Shown piece after piece: positions 13,301 to 25,300 of a stretch of 64,000 nucleotides of DNA. Under the pieces are notes generated by a model that saw only the letters and a list, made by a program, of their open reading frames with translations, made no database searches and was not told the DNA's origin. Location: NCBI RefSeq assembly GCF_949987535.1, contig NC_080080.1:57510668-57574667 (forward strand). The letters run 5' to 3'. This DNA is from Balaenoptera acutorostrata. Its lineage: Eukaryota; Chordata; Mammalia; Artiodactyla; Balaenopteridae. Each line of letters opens with the position of its first letter. The stretch's first letter is position 1. The position numbers were made by a program, and so were the translations under genes.

Positions 13301-13309
13301 TCTGAGCTT

Positions 13310-13500
13310 GGGCTTCAGAGACAGACAGAACTGGGTTTGAGTCCTAACCTTTCTAAACAAGATAACTTCTCAGAGAATAACTTTTCGTGTATAAAGGACA
13401 AGCTATTTGGCCTTTCAGAGACTCAATCTGTAAAGGATCAATTATGATAATAGTACCTGACTCGTGGGATTATTTTGAGGGTTAAATAAGTTAATGTACA
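13310..13500 (+). mobile_element. MIR SINE
   Basis: AACTGGGTTTGAGTCCTAAC, then TCAGAGACTCAATCTGTAAA and GTACCTGACTCGTGGGATTA follow the MIR consensus in the right order. Confidence 0.65.
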
Positions 13501-13617
13501 TAAAATCGATAGTGCAGTTCTCTGCTCATAGTTCATTCATTCATTCAACAAGTATCTACATACATTACTATTAATATTGTCTATCTTCTTAAAGTAGTTG
13601 ACCTACCGAGTTGACTC

Positions 13618-13770
13618 AAGATAATAATAATAGCTATTGTTCATTTTGCCAGGCACTGTACTAAGCACTTACCAAGCAAGATCATTTTTTTTATTTTTCA
13701 CAACAACTTTATGAGGAAGAACTATTATTGTCGCATATTACAGATGAAAAAAGTTGGAAGCAATCCAAAC
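13618..13770 (-). mobile_element. MIR SINE, antisense
   Basis: GCCAGGCACTGTACTAAGCA, then CACAACAACTTTATGAGGAA and ATTACAGATGAAAAAAG are the reverse-complement MIR core and its flank. Confidence 0.6.
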
Positions 13771-16700
13771 AAAAGACCACAGCAAACCCAGATGATTTAA
13801 GCCCTCCCTGAAGAGGCTGATATCCCACATAGGAGATGAGCAGGAATCCTGGTATTGATGGATCAGAGACTTGCTTCTTCTTCAAAGGCTATACTTTTTC
13901 CCCTGAAAACTTTTTTTTTTTTCTTTTTTGAAAGGACCTCTTGCACACTGGGATGTTGAAACCTGGCACTGGGACCTCAGAAACCAGAATTCCTTCTCTA
14001 TGTTTATCCTAGAAGTTGCAGCATATCTCAAACTTAATTAAGACAAAGACTTAAATGTACAATAAAACCTGATCCATTGGTCTGTTTAATTTCGGTAGTT
14101 TAGCTTTTTTTGGTTTTCATTTTATTTTTCCTCTGCATAATGCCTTTTATAGATCTTAACCAGGTTGTGATACTTGTTTGGTTATCTCCTTAAGGTTTCA
14201 AACGATACACATAAACTCATAAAGCATTAGATCTGAAGTGGACCTTAGAAATCATCTATCTAGTCCAGTGATTTACAAATTACTCTGAGCAAATGAAGGA
14301 ATCATTTCTCTTTAAGCAGAGTTGTTTCACATTGTTTCATAGAGCAAATTTCCCTTTAATGTCTCTTTGAAACCAAATTCCACTGAGAATGTTTGTATGT
14401 GTGTCTGTTTCTCTTAAACCACCAAGCTGATCCAATAAGAAGACTTTAGTCACCCATTTTCATTCATTTATTCAGTCTAGCCCCAACATACGCCAGAGGT
14501 TCTGCGAGCCAGTGGAGAAGAAAAAGACATGTCCTATGCCTCAAGGAGCACATGTTCTAGTCAGGAAGGCAGTCATATAGGGATAACCACATCCAGTGGG
14601 GGCAAGACCACAGCAGAAGCTTGTAGAGAGGACTGTGGGAACATGGTGAAGGGGATTCAGACAAGCCTTTGCAGAGCAGGTCACCTAGAGCTGAGCCTCA
14701 GAAATGGGATGAGAGGAGTAGAATTCCAGGCAAAAGCTACAAGAAATACTAGCAAGAGAAAAAAATGAAACGGTTAGACTGGGAAATAATTGATATAGCT
14801 GGACTTTGAGATTCATTGCATGTGATAGGTACTCAATAAATAGCTGGTTAATTAATTTACTAATTAATTAATCTGTAGGAAATAGACCATAAAGGAGATA
14901 AAAGTCATTACACGAAGAGGCTCATGGGTCTACTCAAAAAATTTGGATTTTATTCTCTAAACTAGGAATTGAAAATGCAAAAGTCTAGAGGGATATTATA
15001 GGAAATGTGAATAAGTAAGATAGGCCAGGTATAAAAAAACAGTTATTATGGAGACTTTACATGAAGTACCTGCCTTATTCAGGTATCATATAAAATGCTG
15101 TCAACACATGGATGTCCAATATATAATCCTGGCCCTTAGGCTGCACACTTAACAAAGTACTCAAAAATAATGTGATGATTGTCTCCATTCATGTACCAAA
15201 TACAAATACAATGGGCTCATAGAGGCGGTGCTTACTTAATTCCATCCGAGGAAATCGGGAAGGTATTACTCATGAGATTATATTGGAGATGGACTTGAGG
15301 GATGAGTAGGAGCTCACATCGTTATTTCCAGCTACATCCAAAGACCCTTCAATCCAATCAGGTTGGTCTCCTCAGTGTCCCACAGCACCCCACATTGTTA
15401 TGCCTTTTCTCAAGTTTTTGAGTTTGCCTAGGGTGCCCTTCCTGCTTCCTTTACTTATTCAATTCCTAGCAATCCTTAAAGGCCCAATGCAGGCCTTCCT
15501 CATGCATAAAATCCATGAAGACTTCCCAGGTATCAAATGTTAACTGAGAATGTACCAGGAGCAAGACACTATTGGAAGGGTGAAAGATATTTAGGACATA
15601 ACGAGTGCAAAAGTGCTCAGAAAAGGGCGTCTTACTATGCATGGTAAGAAGTTTACCAGTTTGGGAGTCAAGAGTTCACTGGCTCTGAGACTGATTACAG
15701 GCAGAACTTTTAGCTTCTGTTTTCCTCAGTAGTCTTAGCTCTAAAATGGAGGCTTATCTTCATGACCATTATGGTCCCTTTCAGTTCTAAGACTGTAACT
15801 GTGATTTGGTGAAGGAATTTGGTCTCTTTGTTGTATTTCCAGTAGGATTTCCACACATGCTTTCAAAATCTTCCTTATGTAATATGATGAGTGGAAAATC
15901 ACTAATCAATGGTAGCAGTATTGAAGTCTCTTCTTTGTGCCATTATAAATGTCATGTAATTCCTACCCTGGATTTAGGAAATTGCATAGGTCACAAATTC
16001 ATTGTAATAAAGTTGGCTATCATGCTGCTCTGTTACAACTTTGGACACCTCCTGTTACTCTAAGAACAGATCACTTGTGGTTCTTTTTCTGAACTCTTAC
16101 AATTTCATGGCAGGGAGAAAATAAAGGGCAGGTGGAGTACAGATCCTGAATATTAAGATTACAGAAACACTGCCTATGGAAAACAACATACATGAATTAG
16201 GGAATCCATGAATATATCAAAGTAATAATTGAAAAAGAGTCATTTTATGTTTTTTAGTTATTATAAATCATTGAGAAGGAATTGTTTGCATTTTATCAAC
16301 TTTTATTTTGCACCTTCAGTTTGCCTCATTCCAACTTGCTGTATTAGTTGTACTCTTGGTTATAAGCAAAATAACCAACTCTGGCTAGATTTAAGGAAAA
16401 AGCAAATCTATTGGAAGAACACTAAGTTACTCATGAACTCTAAGGAAAAGTGGAGAATGGGGAAGGACCAGATCAACTCCAGGGATCTCAGCCGTGGGAC
16501 TTCATGGACCACAGAATTTCCCTTAGTCTGACTTTAGCTCCTGTGACTTCCAGCCTGTATCCACATCACCCGCCCTCAAAATAATTCCTAGAAGAGAGCA
16601 TCATTTGAACACAACTTGGGTCAAATATCCTCTTCAGATACAATCAAGTATGACAAAAAACTTTTGTTATAAAAGTATCATATTACGAACATGGCCACGA

Positions 16701-17170
16701 GGGCCCCAGCCTTGTAGAAGAGGGACAAGCTTCAGAGAAGGGGGAAATGTTGGGATCTAGGAAGCTACCTCAAGAGATGTCTGCCAATTGCACATACTTT
16801 TTTCTGTTGTGTTTTTTTCTACCTTTCCTCTCCCCTGCCCCTTAAACCCACTACCACCAAGTACCATTATCTATATATCATTGTATAAAATAGTACCTTG
16901 AGTGGGCTCAATACATCCTGCTAGATATATATCTTTTATATAAAATTAAAATACTGAAAGGGCAGAAAAATGGTCTTTACAAATTAAAGACCTGTTACTT
17001 TACAAATTAAAATGTATGCAATTCAATTTGATTTTGTGCACTGTATAGAGGCATCCAAGCTTAACTATCAATAAAATATTCCATACATAGAGATTAGCCA
17101 TTAGATGTTGTCTGTGATAATACAACTTTTACTCTGACAACCACAGGATATTCTTTCTTAATTATTAAGG
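13771..17170. other. Gene-free sequence
   Basis: Only decayed repeat phrases are visible: ACCTTAGAAATCATCTATCTAG near 14240, a dispersed-repeat piece at 14500-14760 and L2-like sequence at 15400-15530. A 104-codon-class open frame is not present here, and the shorter ones carry no recognisable domain. Confidence 0.4.
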
Positions 17171-18111
17171 ATGTTCCAGAGGCCAGAAATAAACCCATGC
17201 ATATGTGGTCAATTAATTTTCAACAAAGGGGCCAAGAATATATTATACAATGAGGAAAAGACAGTTTCTTCAATAAATGGTGTTGAGAAAACTGTACAGC
17301 CACATGCAAAAGAATGAAACTAAACTACTATCTTACACCATACACAAAATCAACTCAAAATGGATTAAAGACTTGACTGTAAGACCTGAAACCATAAAAC
17401 TCCTAGAAGAACACATGGGCAGTAAGCTCCCTGATGTCAGTCTTGGCGATGATTTTTTGGATCTGACTCCAAAAGCAAAAAAAACTAGTAAGAACTACAT
17501 CAAACTAAAAACCTTCTACACAGCAAAAGAAACCATCAAGAAAATGAATGGGAGAAAATATTTGCAAATAATTTATCTGATAAGGGGTTAATATCCAAAA
17601 TATATAAATAACTCATACAACTCAATAGCAAAAAAGCAAACAACCCAATTAAGAATGGGTAGAGGATCTAAACAGACATTTTTCCAAAGGAGACATACAG
17701 ATGGCCAACAGGCACATGAAAAGATGCTCAATATCACTAATCCCCAGGGAAATGCAAATCAAAACCACAATGAGATATCACCTCACACCTGTTAGAATGA
17801 CTATTATCAAAAAGACAAGAAATAACAAGTGTTGGTAAGGATGTGGAGAAAAGGGAACCCTCTTGCACTGTTGGTGGGAATGTAAATTGGTGCAGCCACT
17901 ATGGAAAACAATATGGAGGTTCCTTAAAAACTTAAAAATAGAACTATCACATGATCCAGCAATTCCATTTCTGGGTATTTATCCAACGAAAACAAAATAC
18001 TAATTCAGAAAGATACAAGGACTCCCAAGTTCACTGCAGCATTATTTACAATAGCTATTATATGGAAACAACCTAAGTGTCCATCTATAAATGAATGGAT
18101 AAAGATGTGAT

Positions 18112-18151
18112 ACACACACACACACACACACACATACACACACACACACAC
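18112..18151. repeat. (CA)n microsatellite inside L1
   Basis: About 40 bases of CA repeats with a single TA interruption lie within the L1 ORF2 region. Confidence 0.9.
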
Positions 18152-18518
18152 TCATAAAATGGAACACTACGCAGCCATAAAAAAATGAAACCTTCCCATT
18201 TGGGACAATATGGATGGACCTTGAAGGCATTATGCTAAGTGAAATAAGTCAGACAGGGAAAAACAAATACCATGTAATCTCACTTATATGTAGAATTAAA
18301 AACAAAACAAAACACCAAGCTCATCAATACAGAGAACAGACTGGGGTTTCCAGAGGTGGGAGGTGTGGGTGAAATGAGTGAAGGGGGTCACAAGGTACAA
18401 ACTTCCAGTTATAAAATAAATCAGCCATGGGGATGTAATGTACAGCATGGTAACTATAGTTAATGAAACTATATTGCATATTTAAAAGTTGTTAAGAGAG
18501 TAAGTCTTAAAAGCCTTC

Positions 18519-18566
18519 ATCACATGAGAAAAAAATTGTAACTATCACATGAGAAAAAAATTGTAA
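18519..18566 (+). repeat. Tandem duplication, 25-base period
   Basis: ATCACATGAGAAAAAAATTG and the next three bases occur twice, at 18519 and 18544, within the L1 3' UTR. Confidence 0.85.
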
Positions 18567-18705
18567 TTGTATGGTGACAGATATTAACTAGACTTACTGT
18601 GATGATCACTTCACAACATATACAAATACTGAATCATTACACTGTACATTTGAAACTAATATAATGTTATATGTCAATTATATCTCTTTAAAATTATTTT
18701 TAAGA

Positions 18706-19689
18706 AATATTCAGTTCATTTTCTAAAAGTAAAATTTAGACATTCATCTATACCAGATATTCTGGAAGATAAAAGTTACATATAGTATGTATATTCTGTA
18801 TGCTCCTTTCAATAATTAGTGAAGGAAGTTCTTTTTGGACAATTCCAATGATTTTTCCTAGATCTTTTTTCTCCTCCTAACTGGGATATCTCTATGTCTT
18901 TATTTCTTGAAAGTTTAATATTCCTCAGCTTCCTTGATATTAGATTATCAGATTTCCCACATCAGAAGTATCTTTTGCTACCACCTGCAGTCCTGACCAC
19001 AAGTGAGGAAAATATTGCAAAGCTCCTTTTCCTTTTCTTTCTATACCTTTATTAACTTACAGGAATCATGGATATAACTGCCACCTCACAGCCAAGACTC
19101 CCAAGTCTGTCCTGAAAACTACCTCATGTTTTAGTCTACTGTTTCTACAGAATTCTCTTTTTATGTCTCATTCACACTGGAAGAGCAATATTATCAACTC
19201 AAAACCATTATTATGCCACAAGCCAGATTAGCTTCCTATGTGCATTTTGAACTTACGACTATCAATTTTTCCGAGTCTTCGTAATATTCCAAAGCCTTAG
19301 AAATCATGGAAAGATTTTTATATCAAATTGCTCAATTCTAATGATAAACAGACCTGCAGACTGGTCTGAATTTCAGTATTTGACTATCAAAGAACGACTT
19401 TCCTGATAATCTTCAGCTCTTTAAATGTGCACGTCTAACAAGCCTAATACCATATTATTTGAGATAAAATTGCTCTCGAGATAGTAAAAAAACAAACAAA
19501 CAAAAAAATCCACCACTAACACACAAGAATTTCAGCAGTTCTCTGCCAATGAGGAGTTCTGAATTATGTAGGACGAATAGGCTGTAGCGGAGCATTCTAC
19601 CTTCTCACTCAGAATCAACTGTCATCCCTTAAAACGCTGTTAATTCTGGAAACTAATCTGTAACCTAGTAGAACCAGCCCAAACTGGTG
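18706..19689. other. Gene-free sequence upstream of the promoter
   Basis: No transposon or gene is recognised. The A-rich AAAAACAAACAAACAAAAAAA lies at about 19487-19507. Confidence 0.5.
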
Positions 19690-19692
19690 ATG

Positions 19693-19711
19693 ACTACAAG
19701 TCCCATGATGC
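19693..19711 (+). promoter_or_regulatory. ZNF143/THAP11-type (SBS) motif, + orientation
   Basis: ACTACAAGTCCCATGATGC closely matches the long SBS consensus ACTACAAYTCCCAGVATGC that binds ZNF143 and THAP11 at CpG-island promoters (established motif). Binding here is inferred. Confidence 0.75.
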
Positions 19712-19725
19712 AGAGCAGAAGCCCG

Positions 19726-19739
19726 GGCCAATATTGGCC
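19726..19739. promoter_or_regulatory. Palindromic double CCAAT box (NF-Y type)
   Basis: GGCCAATATTGGCC is a perfect 14-base palindrome with CCAAT on one arm and ATTGG on the other. It lies between the two SBS motifs. NF-Y binds CCAAT; two abutting sites probably cannot be filled at once. Confidence 0.65.
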
Positions 19740-19744
19740 GCAGT

Positions 19745-19763
19745 GCCTACCGGGAATTGTAGT
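19745..19763 (-). promoter_or_regulatory. ZNF143/THAP11-type (SBS) motif, - orientation
   Basis: The reverse complement reads ACTACAATTCCCGGTAGGC, again close to the SBS consensus. It faces the copy at 19693-19711 across the CCAAT palindrome. Confidence 0.72.
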
Positions 19764-19946
19764 CTTCTCATCACCTGTGGGGCAAACTAGGTACCTTAGT
19801 CTCCATTTCTCAAAAGTTAACTTACAAAAATAAAGCTATGGAAAAGAAGGTAAAATTCTTACCACAAAACTAGTTTCAACCTAGGTGCCAAAGACCCCTA
19901 GCCCCGCAACTCCTCCCTGCGCCTCTGGGGGCCGGCGCCCTTGCCG

Positions 19947-19954
19947 TGACGTCA
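19947..19954. promoter_or_regulatory. Perfect cAMP response element
   Basis: TGACGTCA is the full palindromic CRE bound by CREB/ATF factors. It is followed at once by CTTCCTGG, an ETS-type site on the opposite strand. Occupancy is inferred. Confidence 0.7.
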
Positions 19955-20049
19955 CTTCCTGGAGCGGCGGCTCCGCCCAGCCCCGCCCTCCACCTCGCCG
20001 GGATCCTGGGCCCTGCGGCCCGGGCGGAGGCGGGCAGAGGCAGGGAGCA

Positions 20050-20406
20050 GCTGTTTTCTGGAAGGGGGTCACGTGAGGCCTCTCGGTGTGGTGGGTGGAG
20101 ACAGAAAGCTGCGGTTAAGTAGGGTCGGATTTAACCGTCCCAGGGAAGCGCGCCCGAGCTGGATCGCGGAGCGGGCTAAGGTAGGGACCGGGCAGCGGGC
20201 GCTCTCCTGGGCGCTCGTGCAGTGACACCTGCGCCCCCGCGGTTGGCTGGCGGCGGGCCGGCTCCCCAGGAGGGTGGGCGTACGCGGCAGGAGCTCCAGG
20301 CCAACCTCAGGCCACCGCCAACTCCGCCCGGCGTCTGGGAGGCGCTGGCTGCGCATTGGGCGGCTGAGGCAGGACCGTCTTGGGGCCCCAAGGAGCTCCG
20401 GGAGCG
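20050..20406 (+). other. SNX16: Candidate non-coding first exon of SNX16
   Basis: The coding start lies in a later exon, so a 5' exon must be in the CpG island. Two good donors are visible: AAG|gtaggg after 20180 and GCG|gtgagt after 20406. The second is closer to consensus. The transcription start cannot be set from sequence, and the coordinates given are only a bracket. Confidence 0.45.
20068..20077. promoter_or_regulatory. CLEAR-like E-box
   Basis: GTCACGTGAG differs at one base from the CLEAR consensus GTCACGTGAC used by TFEB/TFE3 at lysosomal genes. It also matches a USF-type E-box. SNX16 is an endosome-lysosome protein, which makes a TFEB reading plausible but unproven. Confidence 0.55.
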
Positions 20407-21909
20407 GTGAGTCTTGCCATCCACCGAGCCGAAGACCCTTGGCCTGATCAGACACCGACCAGACACTCCTGGGGTCGAGCTAAGCCCGGGCTTCTGCACT
20501 TTGCTCTCGCCACCGACTTCTCTCGCTTTCCGTGTTGCTCAGGCTCGGGACACTTCACCTGCCCTTGGTTTTCCAGAGTAGCCCTGAGATGTTCGTCCTC
20601 AGAGCATGTCGATGCCAAGGCAAAAGTGGAGACACTCTTAATGAGCCCAGTACGTTTTTCTGACGATTGGGTAGCGCTCACGTCTTTGCAAGGTCAATGG
20701 CTGTATTGGTCTGAGCGCCCACCGCTCCAGCCTTGCGGCCTCAGGTATTCGAATGGCTAGAGGCGGGGCGACCTTACAGGGGGTGAGGTGGTTGAGATTT
20801 CAGACTTTTATTTACTTCTTTTTGGGGAGGCCATCTGGCGGAACCGAGGAGCGGTGAATCAGCAGCTCAAGTTTCCTGAATCTTTGATGATGGGGAAGGT
20901 ATCCCAGAGCCACGTGCTTGGTTAAAAATTTTATTTCAGCATCTGTCAGAGCCTGAGCGGCTTGTTTCCTACCTTTCTCACCAGTCGGGTTGCGTAGATG
21001 TAATTGGATAGGCAGACCTCTTGTTATGTGCCATTTCCCCGGTCTGTAGTTATCGCCATTTCTTAGTTTATTAGTTAACGACTTAGTGGTAAAGCTTTTT
21101 TCTTTGTATCATTACGAAATTATTCTGAGGCAAGATAAACTCATCCTTTTGACAACGGAGCTTACCGAGTATGAGTTTTGAAGATTTGTTACGTACTTGC
21201 ACTTTATGGCGTAGCAGAATTAGTGATGATCTAGAAACTGAAGAATATTTAAACTTTTATTCATTTAATCTTTTTGGATATAAGTTTAATGTTCTTTGGG
21301 GTTTATTTGATTAATGTAATTTGACTAAGTTTTTTTTTAAATCCATTTGATCCTGGGTTTAATAAACCGTTGCTTTAAGAACTGTTATTATTTATCTTAC
21401 AAGGTGTCTAAGCTTCTGGCTCACTATCATTACTCTGGGTAATTGTTCAGTTACGCTAATTAAATCAGAAGGAAATATGAATAATTCTTCTCCCTTTCTT
21501 TCCTTCCCTTTACCCTTCCCTCCCTGTACTGTATTTAGTAGTGTCAGGATCATAAGCAGAGAATAAAGTTTCCGGACGGTCTTTATCACTTTTCCTCTTT
21601 CCAACTCATATAGATGAGATCAGGTTACAATGGACGTTATAGAAATCCATCACGAAGAAATAAAGTGGGTAAAAAAGGATCAAGGTCAAGAAAAAGGGTG
21701 TGAATACTTCTGCTCTCCTTACCTTAAAAAGGGGAGTTGTTAGAGATGATATTTTGGGATTAAAGGAAGAGGTTTGGGGCATGTTTTCATTCCAAATAAA
21801 GTAATAGAGTGTCACGAAATTAAAATAAATGGATATGAGCATTTTGGGTTTTTTTGGATAATGCTCCCGATTAAAGACTAATCTTTCAATATGTTCTTCT
21901 CATTTTTAG
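20407..21909 (+). other. SNX16: SNX16 intron 1
   Basis: The stretch starts as CpG-rich sequence and becomes AT-rich. I see no transposon in it. A pyrimidine tract and TTTTTAG at 21903-21909 form the acceptor of the exon with the start codon. Confidence 0.6.
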
Positions 21910-22009
21910 GTAGTGAATTCCTAAGAAGAAAATAATGGATTGCATATTACTTGTTCTCTAATTGTTTGAACTCAGAAGTGTGCAGGTTTGTTGCAAAAGC
22001 CAAAAGAAG

Positions 22010-22384
22010 ATGGCAACTCCTTATGTCCCAGTTCCTATGCCAATAGGGAACTCTGCTTCCAGTTTTGCAACCAACAGGAACCAAAGAAGTTCTTCTTTTG
22101 GGAGTATCTCAACAAGCTCAAACTCTTCCAAAGGCCAGTTAGAAGACTCAAATATGGGTAATTTTAAACAGACAGGTGTACCTGATCAAATGGAAAGCAC
22201 TTCATCTGTCTGTAGCAGTCCCCTCATTAGGACTAAATTTACAGGTGCAGATTCTTCCATTGAGTATTCTGCTAGACCAAGAGAAAGTGAAGAACAAAAT
22301 CCTGAAACAGTGAATTTGGAAGATAGACCTTCTACACCTATTATCCTGGGTTATGAGGTGATGGAAGAAAGAGCTAAATTTACT
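22010..22384 (+). CDS. SNX16: SNX16 coding exon 1 (gene exon 2), residues 1-125
   Basis: The exon probably begins at 21910, after the acceptor TCTCATTTTTAG, giving about 100 bases of 5' UTR before the ATG at 22010. It encodes the Ser/Thr-rich N terminus and the first PX strand ([17 protein letters not shown]). It ends in phase 0 at the donor ACT|gtgagt (22385). Reading on into the intron would add only 32 unrelated codons before a stop at 22478-22480. Confidence 0.96.
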
Positions 22385-25300
22385 GTGAGTATTGACTTTT
22401 GCTGTACATCAGTAGAAGATGAAAAATTGATTAACCTGTGTTCTAAACTTGTGTTAAGTGATGTTAGCCTATACGTGTAATTTCTTGAACATAAAATTCA
22501 GATGGTTTATACCCCTTAAGTTGTCATGCCGTAGTGAACTTTTGCTTTACTTGAACGAATTTTCACAAACCAGTCACAGCTGTGAAACTAGCACACAAAT
22601 CAGGAACAGACCATTACAACAGCCTAAAAGCCTCCCCCCATGCTCTCTGTCAGTCCATACCCACTCTCCTGATAGCCTAGATTAATTTTGCCTATTTTTG
22701 TACTTTATGTAAACGGAATTACGGAGTATGTACTCTTGGGTATGGTCTCTTCAGCATTATGTTTGTAAGATTCATCCTTGATTTTGCACGTAATTGTAGG
22801 CAGCTCATTTTTATTACTGATGCTATTCCTTTATGTGAATATACTACAATTTATCCATTCTACTGTTAAGGAGCAGCGTTTAGATAATTTCCAGTTTGGG
22901 ACTCTTACAAATACTACTGCTGTGAACCTTTTAGTACTTGTCACTCAGTAAACACATGTACTCATTTCTTTTTGATAGCTCCCTAGGAGTAAAATTGCTG
23001 GATCATCTGCCCAGCTTTAGAAGATACTGATGAACAGTGTACCAGAGTGGTTGTACTAAGTTATACTCCTTTAAGTAGTGTATGAGAGTTCCAGTTACTC
23101 CACGTCTTCCCAACATGTGGTATTTTTCTGTCTTTTTCATTTTAGCTATTCTAGTGGGTAGAATGATACCACATTGTGGTTTTAATTTGCATTTAAGACT
23201 TTTTTTTTGGCCATTTGGATATTCTCTTCTGAAGTGTCTGTTCAAGACCTTTGTTCATTTTTCTTTTGGAAAGCCTTTTCCACTTTGATTTGTAGTTTTC
23301 TATGCATTTTGGGCATAAGTCCTTTTTCAGAACGTGTATTGTGACTATCATCTCTCACTCTGTGGTTTGACTTTGTTAATGGTGCATTTGATAATCAAGA
23401 GTTCTTAGTTTTAATATAGTCCAGTATATTAAATTTCTTTTTTTTTTTTTTTTTTTTTTTACTATTAAAACAGTTTAATACATCTTTTCATCTTTTTTCA
23501 GAAGAACTCTGCTGTCAGTAAATCTTCACAATCCCACTTAACATTTTCAAATTTGGAGACTTGGAACTATCACAAGAAATGCTAGAAACCTAACTTAGAT
23601 ATACTTATGCATTTTATTTAAATTTCATGGTACTGAAATTTCAAAGTACTTACTTAGTACTCTGAATGTAAAATAGCCCTAGATCTTAAAGGAAAAATAC
23701 AGTCAAATTTGAAATCAAAATGTAGTCTTTAGGCAAGCTGTTAGGGCTTAGTGATTCCTCTTCCATTTTGAGCTTTTAAAATAGTGACTGTTCGTAATGA
23801 AAGTAGTAAACAACTATTCTAGAAATAATAATAAAACTTCATTGCTACAAGTATGAAGTGCTCATAAATTGAAAGGCGACCAGTGAATTAAGCTGAACCG
23901 TCAAGTCCATGCCAACATATTTAAGAAACAAAGCAGTTTCTTCTAATACTACTTAAACTCTAAGTATGGTTTTGAACAGTTACACATTGTAAGTTGGGTA
24001 AATTAGTTGGGAAAAAAGAACCATAAGTATGTAAAATTTAAAATAGAAGGCTTCACATTATTGTAAATATTTCTCCTCTGAGAAGATACATGATTTTTCA
24101 AAAATCACAAATTTGAAGCAGGACTTAGTTCTGACTTCAATTATAGCCTGGGACCGGCAACTTATGCCCCTCCTTTGCTTCAAAAAAAGTATAAGAAAGA
24201 GTGATGAGATCAACATTCACCATTCTTGGATCTTCAGCAAATTCAGGATCAATGTAGAAAAATACCGGCATATCTACTTCCTCTTGTGGATTAAGCCTTT
24301 GTTCTTCAAAACAGAAGCACTGTATTTTATTGAAGTACTGTCCAGCTTCAAATGGTACAACATTGTATGTAGAAATTCCAATTACTGGTTTGTCAGTAGG
24401 ATTCTTAGCTTTATAAAATGCCAGTGCAGTCTCCCCTGGCACTACATATATTTCTGTTTGCTGAGGTCTAAAGTTCCACTGGAGACTTGCATGCACATCT
24501 GCATTAAAGGTGACTTTAATGATGCGATCCTTAACAGGTACCCTGTTTTCAATCTGGTCTGATGCATGACCTGCTACGGCCGATCCTCCAAGTCCAGTAG
24601 TCTGGCAGTAGAGCCGGTAAAGGGGCACGGCGGCGTAGGACGCCCCCAGCATGCCCACGGCCGCCGCGGCCACATGCGTGAGGATGGTCTTGTTCCGCCG
24701 CCGCCAATCCTCCTCCTGTGCGCGCGTGAAGGGGTTCGTGCTCTTCGGCCGCCGCGGCGGCTGCACCGCCAAGCTCGGGCGCCTCCATGTCCCGAGCCGT
24801 CTCAGCTCCCTCTCAGCACCCCCTGTCCCGCTCCTCCCCGACCTGAGACAAGACTCTACCCTCTCCGCAGCCCTGGTCGGGTTCCCAGGGTGGTTCCAGA
24901 GCCAGCCGCAGAAAGCCACACGCCTCCATCCCGTACGCCAGAACCCTCCCATCTAAATTTCTTTTATGGTTAGCACTTTTTAAAATCTGCCTCGAGCTTC
25001 CCTGGTGGCTCAGTGATTAGGAAAACGCCTGCCAATGCCGGGGACACAGGTTCGAGTCCTGGTCCGGGAAGATCCCACAATGCCGTGGAACAACTAAACC
25101 CGTGTGCCACAACTACTGAGCCTGTGCTCTAGAGCCCACGTGCCGCAACTACTGAGCCTACGAGCCTCAACTGCTGAGCCTGCGAGCCACAACTACTGAA
25201 GCCTGTGCGCCTAGAGCCCATGCTCCGCAAAAAGAAAAGCCACCGCAATGAGAAGCCCACACACTGCAACGAAGAGTAGCCCCCACTCGCCACAACTAGG

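Larger units (their letters stand above)
17178..18705 (+). mobile_element. Old L1, ORF2 C-terminal part and 3' UTR
   Basis: The translation at 17277-17591 shows the L1 ORF2 C-terminal phrases [20 protein letters not shown] and LKTFYTAKETIKKMNG. Later frames are broken. A (CA)n tract interrupts at about 18112-18151. The 3' UTR ends GAAACTAATATAATG at about 18665-18705. Confidence 0.75.
19690..20760 (+). promoter_or_regulatory. SNX16: SNX16 CpG-rich promoter and first-exon region
   Basis: This is one of three clearly CpG-rich blocks in the window; the other two are the COX11 and RASGEF1A retrocopies. It lies directly upstream of the first coding exon of SNX16. It contains GC boxes (CCGCCC around 19974 and CCGCCCTCC around 19983), CCAAT boxes, a CRE, an ETS-like CACTTCCTGG after the CRE, and a CACGTG E-box. 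No TATA box stands out. Open frames in this block are CpG-island shadows with no recognisable protein. Confidence 0.85.

Noticed and set aside
18112..18230. Poly-Val/Cys frame on the - strand
   Set aside because: It is a translation of the (CA)n microsatellite.
20069..20760. Several 100-128 codon frames in the CpG island
   Set aside because: High GC removes stop codons by chance; Pro/Arg/Ala-rich translations show no family, and both strands give similar frames.
22385..22480. Read-through of SNX16 coding exon 1 as a short isoform
   Set aside because: The donor gtgagt is strong, and the 32 extra codons have no conserved character. Without transcript data there is no support.
24113..24562. 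149-codon + strand frame over the COX11 copy
   Set aside because: It is the antisense shadow of the COX11 reading frame.
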